A DNA stretch of 64,000 bases from Kaistella soli (GCF_019038595.1 NZ_JAHOPF010000001.1:62001-126000); one strand, 5' to 3'. Shown: positions 8,297 to 17,863, counted from the stretch's first letter. Translations and numbers: made by a program. The notes: generated from the sequence alone by a model not told the origin.

Positions 8297-9714
8297 AACG
8301 CAACTTCGGAATGAAGGAATTCTGCCGCTGCGGCCGAATCTTTTACCTTGGCGGCACTTCTTTCCAGCATTTCGGTTTCGGAATTTTTTAAAACACTTTC
8401 TCTGATGCCTTTTGTGCGCCATTCAGAGTGGGGTCTGCAGGCTTTTGAAATTTCTCTGGCGAGGGAAAGTGCATCCAGCAGCGCCTGATTTGCGCCCTGA
8501 CCTTTGAAAGGACTCATCGGATGAGCCGCGTCGCCGATGAGGGTCACCGGCCCTGCATTTTCTAATAAATCTGAATGAAGTAATGCTCGGTCGTAAACCG
8601 GGTAGCCGGAAATCTGCGCTTCCTGAGTTGCGGATAAGATCTGGGGAATCGGCTCATGCCATGGTGTTCGGCGGAGGGCTTCTTCCTTGAGCGCGGCGGA
8701 ACCTTTGGCGCTTAAACTTTTGGCATCCTCCTCAAGCATCGGGAAACTCAGCTGCCACATCACCGATTCCGAATCGTAAGGCATGATGTAAATTCTTTCA
8801 TGTCCGTTGGCGGTTTGAAATACCGTCGCCGAATCCAGCAGAGAACTTTCAACACCGTTAAGCGCACTCAGTGGGCAGATGCCGAGAATCACAATACAGT
8901 CCAGATAACGGAGCGGGGAAATTTCATCACCAATCAGAAGGTGGCGTACCGCACTTCGGATTCCGTCGGCGCCTACGACAAGATCAGCTTTTTCGGTTTT
9001 TATTTGGCCGTCCGCGAGAAAGCGGAGGTCAGCGCTTCCGTCTTTATTTTCTTTGAAATCAATCAGCTGATGTCCCCATTGCACCATGCCCTGTCCTCCA
9101 AGCTGTTCCAGCAGAGCGGAACGCAGCGACTGTCTGGCAATATGAATATTGGTGCGCCTCGGAGATTTTTGGGTTTCAGTCTCCAGCCATTTCCGCATTC
9201 CCCATTCCCCAACCACTTTTCCGTCCGGAGTGTGAACCAGATGCCTTGTGGAAATGACTCCTCTGTCCAGACTGAAAATACCGAAGCCCTCAATGGCTTT
9301 ACTGGCCTGCTGCAGCGTGAGCCCGTATCCCTGAGCCCTCGCATCAAAACTACGGTCGCGTTCGTAAAGGGTAAACGGAATGCCGCGGTGCAGACATGCC
9401 ACAGCGAGAGCCACCCCTCCGATACCGCCTCCGATGATGGCGACGAGCGGATAGTTTTCAGGATCGGGATCGGGAAATTTTTCTGAAGGAATCAGTCCGG
9501 AGCCTGAACAGTTCTGACAGGTGTAAAGATGGGGGACAGGATGAATCGGTGCTTTTCCCTTGCCGTCGCTCTTTTCAAATGCTTGAAGTTCTTTTTGATA
9601 ACGTTCACGGACACTTTTTCGGATTCTCCGCTTCTTCTTACCAAGGCCCATGCATTCAGGACAGACCGTCCGGCAGGTCCTTTCATTTTCCATCCTGTTC
9701 GTTGCTGTATTCAT
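8242..9714 (-). CDS. FAD-dependent monooxygenase with N-terminal DnaJ-type cysteine motifs
   Basis: The 490-residue product has an N-terminal extension with two cysteine knuckles, CPECMGLG and CQNCSGSG, separated by a basic helix. They resemble half of a DnaJ zinc-binding domain. A PF01494-type flavoprotein follows: the Rossmann GxGxxG (VAIIGGGIGGVALA) at about residue 92, the ADLVVGADGIRS segment, and the GDAAHPMSPFKGQGANQAL FAD-binding motif near residue 400. Such enzymes hydroxylate small aromatics or antibiotics. TetX belongs to the same superfamily, but the sequence is not close to it. The 3' end is duplicated in the neighbouring array. Confidence 0.85.
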   Translation of the reverse strand: MNTATNRMENERTCRTVCPECMGLGKKKRRIRKSVRERYQKELQAFEKSDGKGKAPIHPVPHLYTCQNCSGSGLIPSEKFPDPDPENYPLVAIIGGGIGGVALAVACLHRGIPFTLYERDRSFDARAQGYGLTLQQASKAIEGFGIFSLDRGVISTRHLVHTPDGKVVGEWGMRKWLETETQKSPRRTNIHIARQSLRSALLEQLGGQGMVQWGHQLIDFKENKDGSADLRFLADGQIKTEKADLVVGADGIRSAVRHLLIGDEISPLRYLDCIVILGICPLSALNGVESSLLDSATVFQTANGHERIYIMPYDSESVMWQLSFPMLEEDAKSLSAKGSAALKEEALRRTPWHEPIPQILSATQEAQISGYPVYDRALLHSDLLENAGPVTLIGDAAHPMSPFKGQGANQALLDALSLAREISKACRPHSEWRTKGIRESVLKNSETEMLERSAAKVKDSAAAAEFLHSEVALYEGDEPRGRVLKRKALE

Positions 9715-9828
9715 ACCGGTTGACTGAATTTTTTGAAGCCGTTTTTCTTATGCTCATAAAGCGCAAAGATAATCATTGTAACAGGAAATTATTTTTAGGG
9801 AGTTAGAAAGGTTAATTTATTGCATTTC

Positions 9829-11166
9829 TTAAAGTCTTCCATTCGATTGATGCAGCACCACATATTCCCATGGCTCCATCGCAAGCGTCATCTTTTGCAG
9901 AACCTGTTGTGATCGGCCGGTGAAAAGGTTCTCATAAACTCCCGGATCCAGAGAGGTGTCACATTTTACATTAACATTTTCTTTGCTTAAATTAATAAAG
10001 GTCAGTACTTTATCCCCGTTTTTCTCCCGGACAAACGAAATGACCTGATCCGGTTGATCATTCATGATTCTTACCATTTCACCGCCGCGGCTGCCGTTCC
10101 AGAGCGCCTGGTTTTGGTGTTTAAGCCCAAAAAGGGTGGTGTAGATGGCTTCGTTTTCATGTTTCTTCCAGACAATGGGATCTCTTTCAAAAAACTTCAG
10201 CGAGCGGTCCAGGCCGGCTTCCTGACCGTTATAAACCAAAGGCATTCCGTCCATCATCACGGTAAAAACCGTTACCGCCTTCAGGGCGGCTCCGAAATTA
10301 CTGTACTGGTGGCCTTCCCAGGAGTTTTTGTCGTGGTTATCAGTGAAATTCAGGCGGATGCCTTCCTTCGGAAAAATCGAGAGATGTTCTGCAATATAAG
10401 CTTCGCTGAGCGACCTGACACTTTTATTGCTGACGGCGATCTGATGAAGGATGTTCCACAGTGTCCAGTTATAAGTGGCATCAAAAGCTTTGCGATGAAG
10501 TTCCTTGTCTTCAGCCTCTGCCAGCATAAAGACCGGTTTGAGGTCCTCCAGTTCTGCTCTGGCGTTTTCCCAGAAATCAACCGGTACAAAACTGGCCACA
10601 TCGCAGCGGTACCCGTCGATATCATATTCTTTGACCCAGAATTTCAGGGCTTCGGTCATGTATTTGCGGAGTTCCGGCTTCCGGTAATCAAAATCGATGA
10701 TGTCATCATAATCGCGCCACAGGGTCGACTGAAATTCACCGTTCCTGGAACGTGCGTACCAGTCGGGATGTTCGGTTGCGAGTGCATTATCCCAACTGCT
10801 GTGGTTGGCAACCCAATCGAGAATGACGTACATCCCGTGTTCGTGGATGGCCCTGACCAGGTTCCGGAAATCTGCTTCCGAGCCGAATTCCGGGTTGATC
10901 CCCAGATAATCTTTCACCGAATAATAACTGCCCAGACTTCCCTTGCGGTTGACGGTGCCAATAGGGTGCACCGGCATGAGCCAGATAATGTCGATGCCCA
11001 TCTTCTTCAGCCGCGGAATCTGTTTTTCAACGGCTTTGAAACTGCCTTCCTCTGAAAACTGCCGCACATTAAGCTCGTAGAGGGTGGCATTTTTCACCCA
11101 CTCCGGGTTTTTGATCTCTACGTAGGTCTTTGGTTGGTAACGGCTGTCGGATTGCGGTGACTTCAT
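9829..11166 (-). CDS. Alpha-amylase family glycoside hydrolase (GH13)
   Basis: A 445-residue cytoplasmic protein without a signal peptide. The GH13 barrel signatures are present: region I VILDWVANHSSWDN, the nucleophile Asp in DGYRCDVAS, the acid/base Glu in FMLAEAED and the third acid in FTDNHDKNS. A short beta domain (MTLAMEPWEYVVL) closes the C-terminus. The family cleaves or transfers alpha-1,4-glucans. The missing signal peptide suggests intracellular maltodextrin or glycogen metabolism. Transcribed alone. Confidence 0.9.
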   Translation of the reverse strand: MKSPQSDSRYQPKTYVEIKNPEWVKNATLYELNVRQFSEEGSFKAVEKQIPRLKKMGIDIIWLMPVHPIGTVNRKGSLGSYYSVKDYLGINPEFGSEADFRNLVRAIHEHGMYVILDWVANHSSWDNALATEHPDWYARSRNGEFQSTLWRDYDDIIDFDYRKPELRKYMTEALKFWVKEYDIDGYRCDVASFVPVDFWENARAELEDLKPVFMLAEAEDKELHRKAFDATYNWTLWNILHQIAVSNKSVRSLSEAYIAEHLSIFPKEGIRLNFTDNHDKNSWEGHQYSNFGAALKAVTVFTVMMDGMPLVYNGQEAGLDRSLKFFERDPIVWKKHENEAIYTTLFGLKHQNQALWNGSRGGEMVRIMNDQPDQVISFVREKNGDKVLTFINLSKENVNVKCDTSLDPGVYENLFTGRSQQVLQKMTLAMEPWEYVVLHQSNGRL

Positions 11167-11368
11167 AGGGAATAATGAAATATTTACATCAAATTTAATC
11201 TTTTAATCATTATTGTCGGCGTAATGCCTGCAAACCTTTAGGCCATAAAAAAGGAAATTTCTGCGCAGCGATAAAGGATAAAAAATTCCCTTGTAAATTT
11301 AGGTGTAAAGTTTGCTGAACCAGATATGTAAAAGACCGTCTGCAATAACCGACTTAAAATAATATACA

Positions 11369-12145
11369 ATGATCCCAAAAACAATCCATTACTGCTGGTT
11401 TGGCGGACAGCCGAAAAATGAACTGGCCCAATACTGCATCGCCTCCTGGAAGCGCATCCATCCCGGTTTCGAAATTGTGGAATGGAATGAAAGCAATTCC
11501 CCGCTGGACGATAATCAATATGTAAAAGAAGCATTTGCGCAGAAAAAATGGGCCTTCGTTTCCGATTATGTACGCTCAAAAATCATGTATGAGCATGGCG
11601 GAATTTATATGGACACGGATATGGAACTGAAACTTCCGCTGGATGAATTCCTGAATGAACAGGCGGTATGCGGTTTCGAAGTGAAAGGCGTTCCGTACTC
11701 CGCATTCTGGATGGCAGAACCGAAACATCAGCTCGCAAAGGATTTCACAGACTGGTACAGCCGTCAGGAAGGTTTTGAGGAGCGCATCAACACGGATATT
11801 TTTTCAGAAATGCTCGAACAGGAATACGGCGCCGACCGTTACGCGGATAAGATCCAGCATCTGAAACACGGCGTCACACTGTATCCGTCGGTCTATTTCT
11901 CCCAGGATTTACCGAAGAATTATGTAAGCCACCATTTCAACGGCTCGTGGTTTGGCGGCGATTCTGAAAATACCCACAAAAAAATGGTCAATGTATATGG
12001 TCTTCTGGAGCGTCTCGTCAACTATCCCGACGCCGCGAAAGCGGTGAACAGCATTATAAACCAACACGAAATTATCAACGTGAAGGCGGTGCTGGATTTA
12101 ATCCCTAAAAAGAGCATTGAGGAATATTTAAAATATAATGATTAA
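11369..12145 (+). CDS. Glycosyltransferase family 32 protein
   Basis: The 258-residue product begins MIPKTIHYCWFGG, the characteristic start of OCH1/GT32-type sugar transferases. It has the DXD metal/nucleotide-sugar motif in GGIYMDTDMEL at about residue 87. Such enzymes add a hexose in polysaccharide or glycolipid synthesis. No other glycan genes are near it, so the acceptor is unknown. It diverges from the amylase gene. Confidence 0.85.
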   Translation: MIPKTIHYCWFGGQPKNELAQYCIASWKRIHPGFEIVEWNESNSPLDDNQYVKEAFAQKKWAFVSDYVRSKIMYEHGGIYMDTDMELKLPLDEFLNEQAVCGFEVKGVPYSAFWMAEPKHQLAKDFTDWYSRQEGFEERINTDIFSEMLEQEYGADRYADKIQHLKHGVTLYPSVYFSQDLPKNYVSHHFNGSWFGGDSENTHKKMVNVYGLLERLVNYPDAAKAVNSIINQHEIINVKAVLDLIPKKSIEEYLKYND

Positions 12146-12275
12146 ATATTGCTTTATCCAGTCTTCTGCTATTCGGTATTAATTATTTTTAAACATGTGT
12201 TCGCTTATAAAACCGGTTATAAACCGAAGCCTGCATAAAAAAAATGGGAGTGGAGGACGGAAAAAGGCGTGCAAA

Positions 12276-12302
12276 TAAAAACCCTACCGGGAAGGTAGGG
12301 TT
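12276..12302 (-). terminator. Intrinsic terminator of the DUF3494 gene
   Basis: On the minus strand AACCCTACC pairs with GGTAGGGTT and is followed by TTTTATTT, 24 bases beyond the stop. Confidence 0.8.
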
Positions 12303-12325
12303 GATGAAAATTATGAAAAAGGATT

Positions 12326-13927
12326 TTACGGTCTGGAAATTAATTTTCCACTCTGTTTTGCTCCGTTTTTACCGGTGAGCTGGTAGAAGTAAACGCCCGC
12401 AGGAAGTTTCATTGGTAATGAAGTTGTTTTTTGTGATAAAACGGTCTGTGTTACTTTTGCACCCGCTGCATTGAAAATGGTCAGTGTGGATCCGCCGTCT
12501 GCGTTCTCCATTTTGATATTTAAAACAGTGGAGAAAGGATTCGGGAAAAACTGAACTTCTTTGGTTGCAGCTGTATTGGAGCTGGTTGCTAACAGTTCAC
12601 AGCCGGGAGTCATCTCTGCATTGATCCCAAAAGTGGATATTCCACCGCTGGTACTCAAAACGCGGCCTTCGATCTGCACGCCATTATTGATGATGACAGC
12701 ACCGTTGTTTCCTATAACAGAACCTTTAAATTTCGTGTAGTCGTTAAGGTTTACTGCGCCATCCACTTTCCAGAAAACATTTTTTGCCTGTGCGCCGTTA
12801 ATGAGTTCTACGGAAGCGTAAGTGCTTGTTGACAGAGCGCCGTTGATTTTAATAACAAACACGGCATTCGGATTATTCTGTGCATTGAGTGTCACTTTTC
12901 CATTAAGTACAGTAGCTGCATTCAGTTGGTAAGTATGTGGCGTCAAAACAAGATCCTGTCCGAAAGCTGCAGGGTAAAGCAGTTCAATATCCGTTGGAAG
13001 GTTGTTAATGAAAGTGTATGCATTGTTAAGATCTAATGAAGCTTGAGCGGTAGAAGTATCGGGGATGAGGTGGATTTTACCGTTTACTTTTGTGGCGTCG
13101 AATCCTGTGGTAAGGCCTACGTTGGTTCCTACATCACCTGTAATAAAAGTGATTCCGGTATTGGTTAATGAACCGTTTCCGGTGAATACCGTGTAACAGA
13201 CAACAGTGCCCAACGGCGGTTGAGCCGGACCTGTAAGTACCGGAGATCCGCAGCCAACCGGCTTTCTTACGGTAACTCCCGATACAGTAACTGCACCTGT
13301 TGTCGAAAGTGCGCGACCCTCTAATGATACGCCGGAACGAAGGATAATGGCTGCATTATTTGCAACAATGGTTCCTTTCATCGCGGTGTTTGTCGCAAGG
13401 TCAACGAGGCCTTCGGTTTTCCAGAACACGTTGCATGCAAGTGCTCCGTTGGTAAGCAGTACCTGTGCGCTTGCTGCTGAGGATAAAGCACCCTGAATTT
13501 TAAAGATAAAAAGGGCATTGGGGTTTCCGCCTCCATCAAGGGTTAAGGTATTGTTTAATGTCGCAGTTTGTCCGATGGAGTAAGTTCCCGGAGTAAGTAC
13601 CTGGCCATTACCTAAAAGGGAAGATGGGAAGAAGTTCGGGATCGCTGCGTTCAGTTGATTGTACGCAATCGTAAGATCAGCGGCGGCAATCATGGTGGTG
13701 CCGTCTGAATCGTGCATCACACCATCCACGTTGCCGAAGTTGGTGCTTGAACCGTTATTCGTGCCGACATTTCCTGTAAGATGAGATAAGCCGGTATTCG
13801 AAACAGCACCGTTGGTAGAGAAAAGCGCGAAGTTGGCAGTGCTTCCAAGCACCGGAGCCTGCGCTTTGGCGGTCGAATAGAAGCTCATGAAAACAACCGA
13901 AGTTGCCAGAAGTATAAATTTTTTCAT
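12326..13927 (-). CDS. Secreted ice-binding family protein: two DUF3494 domains and a T9SS sorting domain
   Basis: The 533-residue product starts at the ATG that gives the signal peptide MKKFILLATSVVFMSFYSTAKAQ; an upstream ATG would add 15 unlikely residues. Two DUF3494 beta-solenoid domains follow (about 28-225 and 235-435). Each opens with an ALFSTNGAVSNTG or CYTVFTGNGSLTNTG type start and contains a conserved NVFWK(T/V)(E/D)G segment. The last 75 residues (VQFFPNPFSTVLNI to KLISRP) form a type A T9SS sorting signal. DUF3494 includes ice-binding proteins, but many family members are adhesins or of unknown role. Confidence 0.85.
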   Translation of the reverse strand: MKKFILLATSVVFMSFYSTAKAQAPVLGSTANFALFSTNGAVSNTGLSHLTGNVGTNNGSSTNFGNVDGVMHDSDGTTMIAAADLTIAYNQLNAAIPNFFPSSLLGNGQVLTPGTYSIGQTATLNNTLTLDGGGNPNALFIFKIQGALSSAASAQVLLTNGALACNVFWKTEGLVDLATNTAMKGTIVANNAAIILRSGVSLEGRALSTTGAVTVSGVTVRKPVGCGSPVLTGPAQPPLGTVVCYTVFTGNGSLTNTGITFITGDVGTNVGLTTGFDATKVNGKIHLIPDTSTAQASLDLNNAYTFINNLPTDIELLYPAAFGQDLVLTPHTYQLNAATVLNGKVTLNAQNNPNAVFVIKINGALSTSTYASVELINGAQAKNVFWKVDGAVNLNDYTKFKGSVIGNNGAVIINNGVQIEGRVLSTSGGISTFGINAEMTPGCELLATSSNTAATKEVQFFPNPFSTVLNIKMENADGGSTLTIFNAAGAKVTQTVLSQKTTSLPMKLPAGVYFYQLTGKNGAKQSGKLISRP

Positions 13928-14319
13928 TCTGTAAATTGGATTAAACTGAGTAGAAGTACAACAGTTCGTCAAAGGTACACGCTTTTTCGAACTATCAATA
14001 CTTTTTTAATAAAAATAACTGTATTTTAATATTTTATTTTTATTAATTCAGATAATATTAATAATTTTTATTAAATTTTATCCATTTATTTTTATGAATT
14101 TATTAATTATTATTAGAGGCGTTGTATGTCCCGGTGGAGAATCATACGTATCATCATTAATGGTCTTTATCACTGCGTTCACTGGGAATCGAATGATCAT
14201 GACAAAAATGAATACTCCTTTTGCTGGAAAGGGACTTTATTGAAAATTATTTACAAAAAACCTCATTTAAACTGATGTTAAATGAGGTTTTTGATGGCAG
14301 GATGAAATCTCCTTTAAAA
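13928..14319. other. AT-rich intergenic region
   Basis: No gene is supported here. The first half (13990-14110) is almost purely A/T and is the likely promoter area of the DUF3494 gene. The second half ends in a strong hairpin that serves the convergent side of the AAA ATPase gene. Confidence 0.6.
14255..14292. terminator. Terminator hairpin 3' of the AAA ATPase gene
   Basis: AACCTCATTTAA and TTAAATGAGGTT form a 12-bp perfect stem with A and T tracts on the two sides, so it can work in either direction. It lies 28 bases after the minus-strand stop. Confidence 0.8.
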
Positions 14320-15774
14320 TTATCTTCCGTAATACTTCCCGATCCCCGCCGAATCAAAAGTGAAAGTGTTTTTATTTTCGAGTTTATCCAGTTTTTTGCT
14401 GATGGTCAGAGCCCATAAAACAAGTTCTTTGCTGAAGTTCCGGTCTTCGGGGCTCAGCTGATCTGCGTATTCATTAATAAATTCGGAGAGTGGTGCGATG
14501 CTTTCGAGTCTGCTGTAAAATTCAGCATCGGTGTCCGTGTAATTCAGCTCCGCGGTATTGTTGTTGAACCACTGGATCAGATCGGTATACGGAGTTTTGA
14601 TGCCTTCTTTTTCGAGCTTCGGGATGCGCGGGAAAAGCTGTTCAAACTGATTCATCACCGCCTGATCAATGAGGAGTTTCGCCACATGGTCTGCGCCTTC
14701 CTGCTCACCTTCGTACACCAGTTCAATCTTTCCGGTAATTGACGGAACAATCGACATAAAGTCCAGGAGTCTGAGCGTGGTTTTTTCGGCTCCGGATTCT
14801 ATCAGCCGCAGTTTGGCTGCCGCCATCAGATTTTCCATCGCAGAGATCGTGAGTCTTGCACTCACGCCGCTTTTCGCATCCACAAATTCACTTTCCCTAG
14901 CCGCGAAGGCCACTTCCTCCAACAGGTTTTTCGCCAAATCCGGAACGGTGATCTGTGCTTTATCTTCAGCAGAGACCTGAGCTTCCTGGTCGGTGATCTG
15001 TCTTGCCAAAGCGATGGTTTTCGGATAATGGGTGAAGATCTGGGAGCCGATACGGTCTTTCAGCGGGGTCACGATGCTTCCCCGGTTCGTATAATCTTCC
15101 GGGTTTGCCGTAAAAATAAACTGAATATCCAGAGGCATCCTGAGCTGAAAACCACGGATCTGTACATCACCTTCCTGCAGAATATTAAAAAGCGAAACCT
15201 GAATCCTTGCCTGCAGATCAGGAAGTTCATTCAGGACAAAAATACAGCGGTTCGCGCGTGGAATCATTCCGTAATGCAGCACGCGCTCATCGGAGTAGGG
15301 CAGTTTCAGCGTGGCGGCCTTGATGGGGTCGATATCACCGATTAAATCGGCGACATTCACGTCCGGTGTAGCCAGTTTCTCAAAGAAACGGTGCGAGCGG
15401 TGAACCCACGAAATAGGGGTTTCGTCGCCCAGTTCTGCAATAAGGTCACGCGCATATTTGGAGATGGGCTGAAACGGACTGTCATTAATTTCAGAACCTT
15501 TGACGATCGGCATATATTCATCAAGCAGACTCACCATGCTTCTCGCAATCCTGGTCTTTGCCTGTCCTCTCAATCCGAGAAGGTTGATGTGATGTCCGGC
15601 CAGAATGGCTTTCTTCAGTTGCGGAACCACCGTGTCTTCATATCCCCACAGGCCTTCAAATACAGGTTCTTTCGCTTTAATCTTTGCAATAAGGTTGGCC
15701 TGAATTTCCTGATTAATCGTTTGATGAATGTAACCGGAGTCCTTTAATTCTTTAAATGTAATATCGTTTTTCAT
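14320..15774 (-). CDS. MoxR/magnesium-chelatase-like AAA+ ATPase
   Basis: A 484-residue AAA+ protein. The Walker A region is GLRGQAKTRIAR at about residue 65. The Walker B-like segment CIFVLNELPDL is unusual in having Asn before Glu. A sensor segment (QFIFTANPEDYTNRG) and an arginine-finger region around TPLKDRIGSQ follow. The helical lid is C-terminal. It is the partner of the VWA protein encoded upstream on the same strand; MoxR-VWA pairs act as chaperone-like machines for assembling or activating other proteins. The client is unknown. Confidence 0.85.
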   Translation of the reverse strand: MKNDITFKELKDSGYIHQTINQEIQANLIAKIKAKEPVFEGLWGYEDTVVPQLKKAILAGHHINLLGLRGQAKTRIARSMVSLLDEYMPIVKGSEINDSPFQPISKYARDLIAELGDETPISWVHRSHRFFEKLATPDVNVADLIGDIDPIKAATLKLPYSDERVLHYGMIPRANRCIFVLNELPDLQARIQVSLFNILQEGDVQIRGFQLRMPLDIQFIFTANPEDYTNRGSIVTPLKDRIGSQIFTHYPKTIALARQITDQEAQVSAEDKAQITVPDLAKNLLEEVAFAARESEFVDAKSGVSARLTISAMENLMAAAKLRLIESGAEKTTLRLLDFMSIVPSITGKIELVYEGEQEGADHVAKLLIDQAVMNQFEQLFPRIPKLEKEGIKTPYTDLIQWFNNNTAELNYTDTDAEFYSRLESIAPLSEFINEYADQLSPEDRNFSKELVLWALTISKKLDKLENKNTFTFDSAGIGKYYGR

Positions 15775-15836
15775 ATTCTAAATGGTGCTTTTATCTCTAA
15801 ATTTTTAATACAGAATCTGTCAATTGTTCATCCTCT

Positions 15837-15898
15837 TACATCCAACATCCATCACCCAACACCCCGCATCCAACATCCAACACCCAACACCCAGCACC
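15837..15898. repeat. Degenerate CAACACC/CAACATC tandem repeat abutting the VWA stop codon
   Basis: A run of 6-8 base units such as ATCCAACATCC, ACCCAACACC and CCCAGCACC fills the space directly after the stop of the VWA gene. On the transcript strand it is G-rich (GGTGTTGGATGTTGG type). Two similar G-rich arrays sit at gene ends near 39.3 and 47.8 kb. Confidence 0.85.
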
Positions 15899-17038
15899 TC
15901 ATATCCTCCTGATCCGGTTCCTCTCATAATCCTCAAAGATCATTTCCCCCAGATTGCTGAGTCCGGTCAGAAAAGCTTTCCCCTGATTCTGTGCCGTAAA
16001 AGCCTCTACAAATTTTCTTAAATAAGGATCCTGTGCGATCATAAAAGTGGTGATGGGAATTTTAAGCCTTCTGGCTTGCGCGGCTTTGGTGAGGCATTGG
16101 GAAACAATCATTTCATCAAGGCCGAAGCTGTTCGTGTAGAGTTCTCCGGTGGGCAGCTTGATGCAGCTGGGTTTCCCATCGGTAATCATAAAAATCTGTT
16201 TGTTCGTGTTTCGCTTTCTGCGCAGAATATCCATCGCCAGTTCCAGACCCGCAACGGTATTCGTATGGTAAGGCCCGACCTGCAGATAGGGAAGGTCTTT
16301 GATTTTGATCGGCCAGGCTTCGTTGCCGAAAACAATAATGTCGATCGAATCTTTCGGATATTTGCGTTTAATGAGTTCCACCAGCGCCATGGCGACTTTT
16401 TTCGCTGGCGTGATGCGGTCTTCGCCGTACAGGATCATGGAATGGCTGATGTCGATCATCAGCACCGTGCTCATCTGGGCTTTGTGACGGGTTTCCTCCA
16501 TAATAAGGTCATCTTCGGTCATTCTGAGATCAGAAATTCCGTTATTGATCTGGGCGTTCTTGAGGCTTTCCGTCATATTAACCGCCGAAAGGTCGTCACC
16601 GTACTGGAAGGCGCGGTTTTCACCGTCGCGTTCGTCACCGATGCCCACTTTTGAGGTGCGGTGGCTTCCGATGCCGGTTTTTTTCAGTTTTCCGAAAATC
16701 TGATCGAGGGCAAACTCGCGAAGGGCTTTTTCAAGTTTGGGGGTGAGGATGTTTTTGCCTTTTCCCGTACCGGTATTGCCGTCTTCAGGATTCTTTTCTT
16801 CCTTGATGTAGCCGCGTTTTTTCAGATCTTCTTCAAAATCTGCCAGCGTATATTCGTCGGTGAAAATATCGTATTCTTTATCGAGCATTTCGAGCCATTC
16901 AAAAGCCTCTTCAATATCACCCGACGTATGGGTGAGCAGATCTTTGAATACCTCAAAAACCCTGTCGAAATGGGAGATCTCCTCAGGACTGTGTTTGGTG
17001 AACGTAAAGCCTTTTCTGAAGTTCAGGTCGGTGTTCAT
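15899..17038 (-). CDS. VWA domain-containing protein, partner of the MoxR ATPase
   Basis: A 379-residue cytoplasmic protein. The C-terminal half is a von Willebrand A domain with the MIDAS motif DISHS in VLMIDISHSMILYGEDR, a conserved Thr/Asp further on (MITDGKPSC) and the final TFMIAQDPYL strand. The N-terminal half is acidic and helical. The start at 17038 gives MNTDLNFRKGF; an ATG seven codons upstream is less likely. It lies just upstream of the AAA ATPase gene in the same direction, which is the usual MoxR-VWA order reversed. Confidence 0.85.
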   Translation of the reverse strand: MNTDLNFRKGFTFTKHSPEEISHFDRVFEVFKDLLTHTSGDIEEAFEWLEMLDKEYDIFTDEYTLADFEEDLKKRGYIKEEKNPEDGNTGTGKGKNILTPKLEKALREFALDQIFGKLKKTGIGSHRTSKVGIGDERDGENRAFQYGDDLSAVNMTESLKNAQINNGISDLRMTEDDLIMEETRHKAQMSTVLMIDISHSMILYGEDRITPAKKVAMALVELIKRKYPKDSIDIIVFGNEAWPIKIKDLPYLQVGPYHTNTVAGLELAMDILRRKRNTNKQIFMITDGKPSCIKLPTGELYTNSFGLDEMIVSQCLTKAAQARRLKIPITTFMIAQDPYLRKFVEAFTAQNQGKAFLTGLSNLGEMIFEDYERNRIRRI

Positions 17039-17209
17039 AATGGTCTGTTTACGGAGCAAGTTATGGAAATATTATTCCATTGTCTCTGAAAGCACATAGA
17101 AAATGATAATGACTGCGATTTTAAAATTTGACTCATCGTTTGGGCTTGGTAATGAGCGGATGGGAGTTGTTAGCAAATTCTGGCAGTTTTCGTGATGAGG
17201 TATTTTCTT

Positions 17210-17217
17210 TATATTTG
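17210..17217 (+). promoter_or_regulatory. Putative -7 box upstream of the Crp-type regulator
   Basis: TATATTTG matches TAnnTTTG and lies 33 bases before the ATG at 17251. Confidence 0.45.
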
Positions 17218-17250
17218 AGATCAGGCAATTTTAATTTTTAGTAAAAAACA

Positions 17251-17820
17251 ATGTTGACCACCCTGGAACAGTTTATCCTCACCCGTTCATTGGCAGATGA
17301 ACAGACGCTGCAGAAAATCTCCTCCTGCTTTACCTTCGTAAAGGCGGAGCGGAAACAGATGCTGCTGGATTATCACCAGGTCTGCAGACATTATTATTTC
17401 ATCACCAAAGGAGCCATGCGCCTTTTTACTACAGATAAAGAGGGGAATGAAAGGTCCAGATATTTTGCTTTTGAAGGAAATTTCGTTACCGCTTTACCCA
17501 GTTTTATTGATCAGCTGCCGGCCGAAGAATATTTACAGGCCATTGAACCTTCCGAACTCCTGTGCATTACCAGAGAAGACTTCTATCTCCTGGTGGATAC
17601 GGTGCCTCAGTTTGCGAAAATTTATACCGAAATTCTTGAACTTGGATTCATCACTGCCCAAAAAAGAATTTACGGTTTTCAGAGTTTCACAGCCCTTGAA
17701 AAGGTAAAATGGATGATGCAACATCAGCCCCAGCTGCTGCGCAGGCTTTCCAATAAAATGGCCGCGACTTACCTTGGCATTTCACCCTCTACTTTGAGCA
17801 GGGTAAAAGCTCAGCTGTAA
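17251..17820 (+). CDS. Crp/Fnr family transcriptional regulator
   Basis: The 189-residue product has an N-terminal cyclic-nucleotide-binding-type beta roll (residues about 20-120, with ITKGAMRLFTTDKEGNE) and a C-terminal helix-turn-helix (MAATYLGISPSTLSRVKAQL) reduced to its recognition helices. It lacks the Fnr cysteines. It lies just before the glcG-like and hydroxyisourate hydrolase genes in the same direction, separated by a terminator and a new promoter, so it may regulate them. The effector is unknown. Confidence 0.85.
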   Translation: MLTTLEQFILTRSLADEQTLQKISSCFTFVKAERKQMLLDYHQVCRHYYFITKGAMRLFTTDKEGNERSRYFAFEGNFVTALPSFIDQLPAEEYLQAIEPSELLCITREDFYLLVDTVPQFAKIYTEILELGFITAQKRIYGFQSFTALEKVKWMMQHQPQLLRRLSNKMAATYLGISPSTLSRVKAQL

Positions 17821-17850
17821 AAAAACGTTGACTTAGAGCAACGTTTTTTA
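17821..17850 (+). terminator. Terminator of the Crp-type gene, possibly also an operator
   Basis: AAAAACGTTG and CAACGTTTTT flank an 8-base loop right after the stop. The same dyad lies just upstream of the next -7 box, so it could also be bound by the regulator. Confidence 0.7.
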
Positions 17851-17863
17851 TTTTTACAGCCGC

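Noticed and set aside
7836..8391. Open frames on the plus strand encoding repeated peptides
   Set aside because: They are translations of the palindromic tandem array and overlap the monooxygenase gene in antisense; no start signals or family features.
8242..9714. TetX tetracycline-inactivating enzyme
   Set aside because: Same flavoprotein superfamily, but the motifs outside the FAD-binding segments do not match TetX and the cysteine-rich N-terminus is foreign to it.
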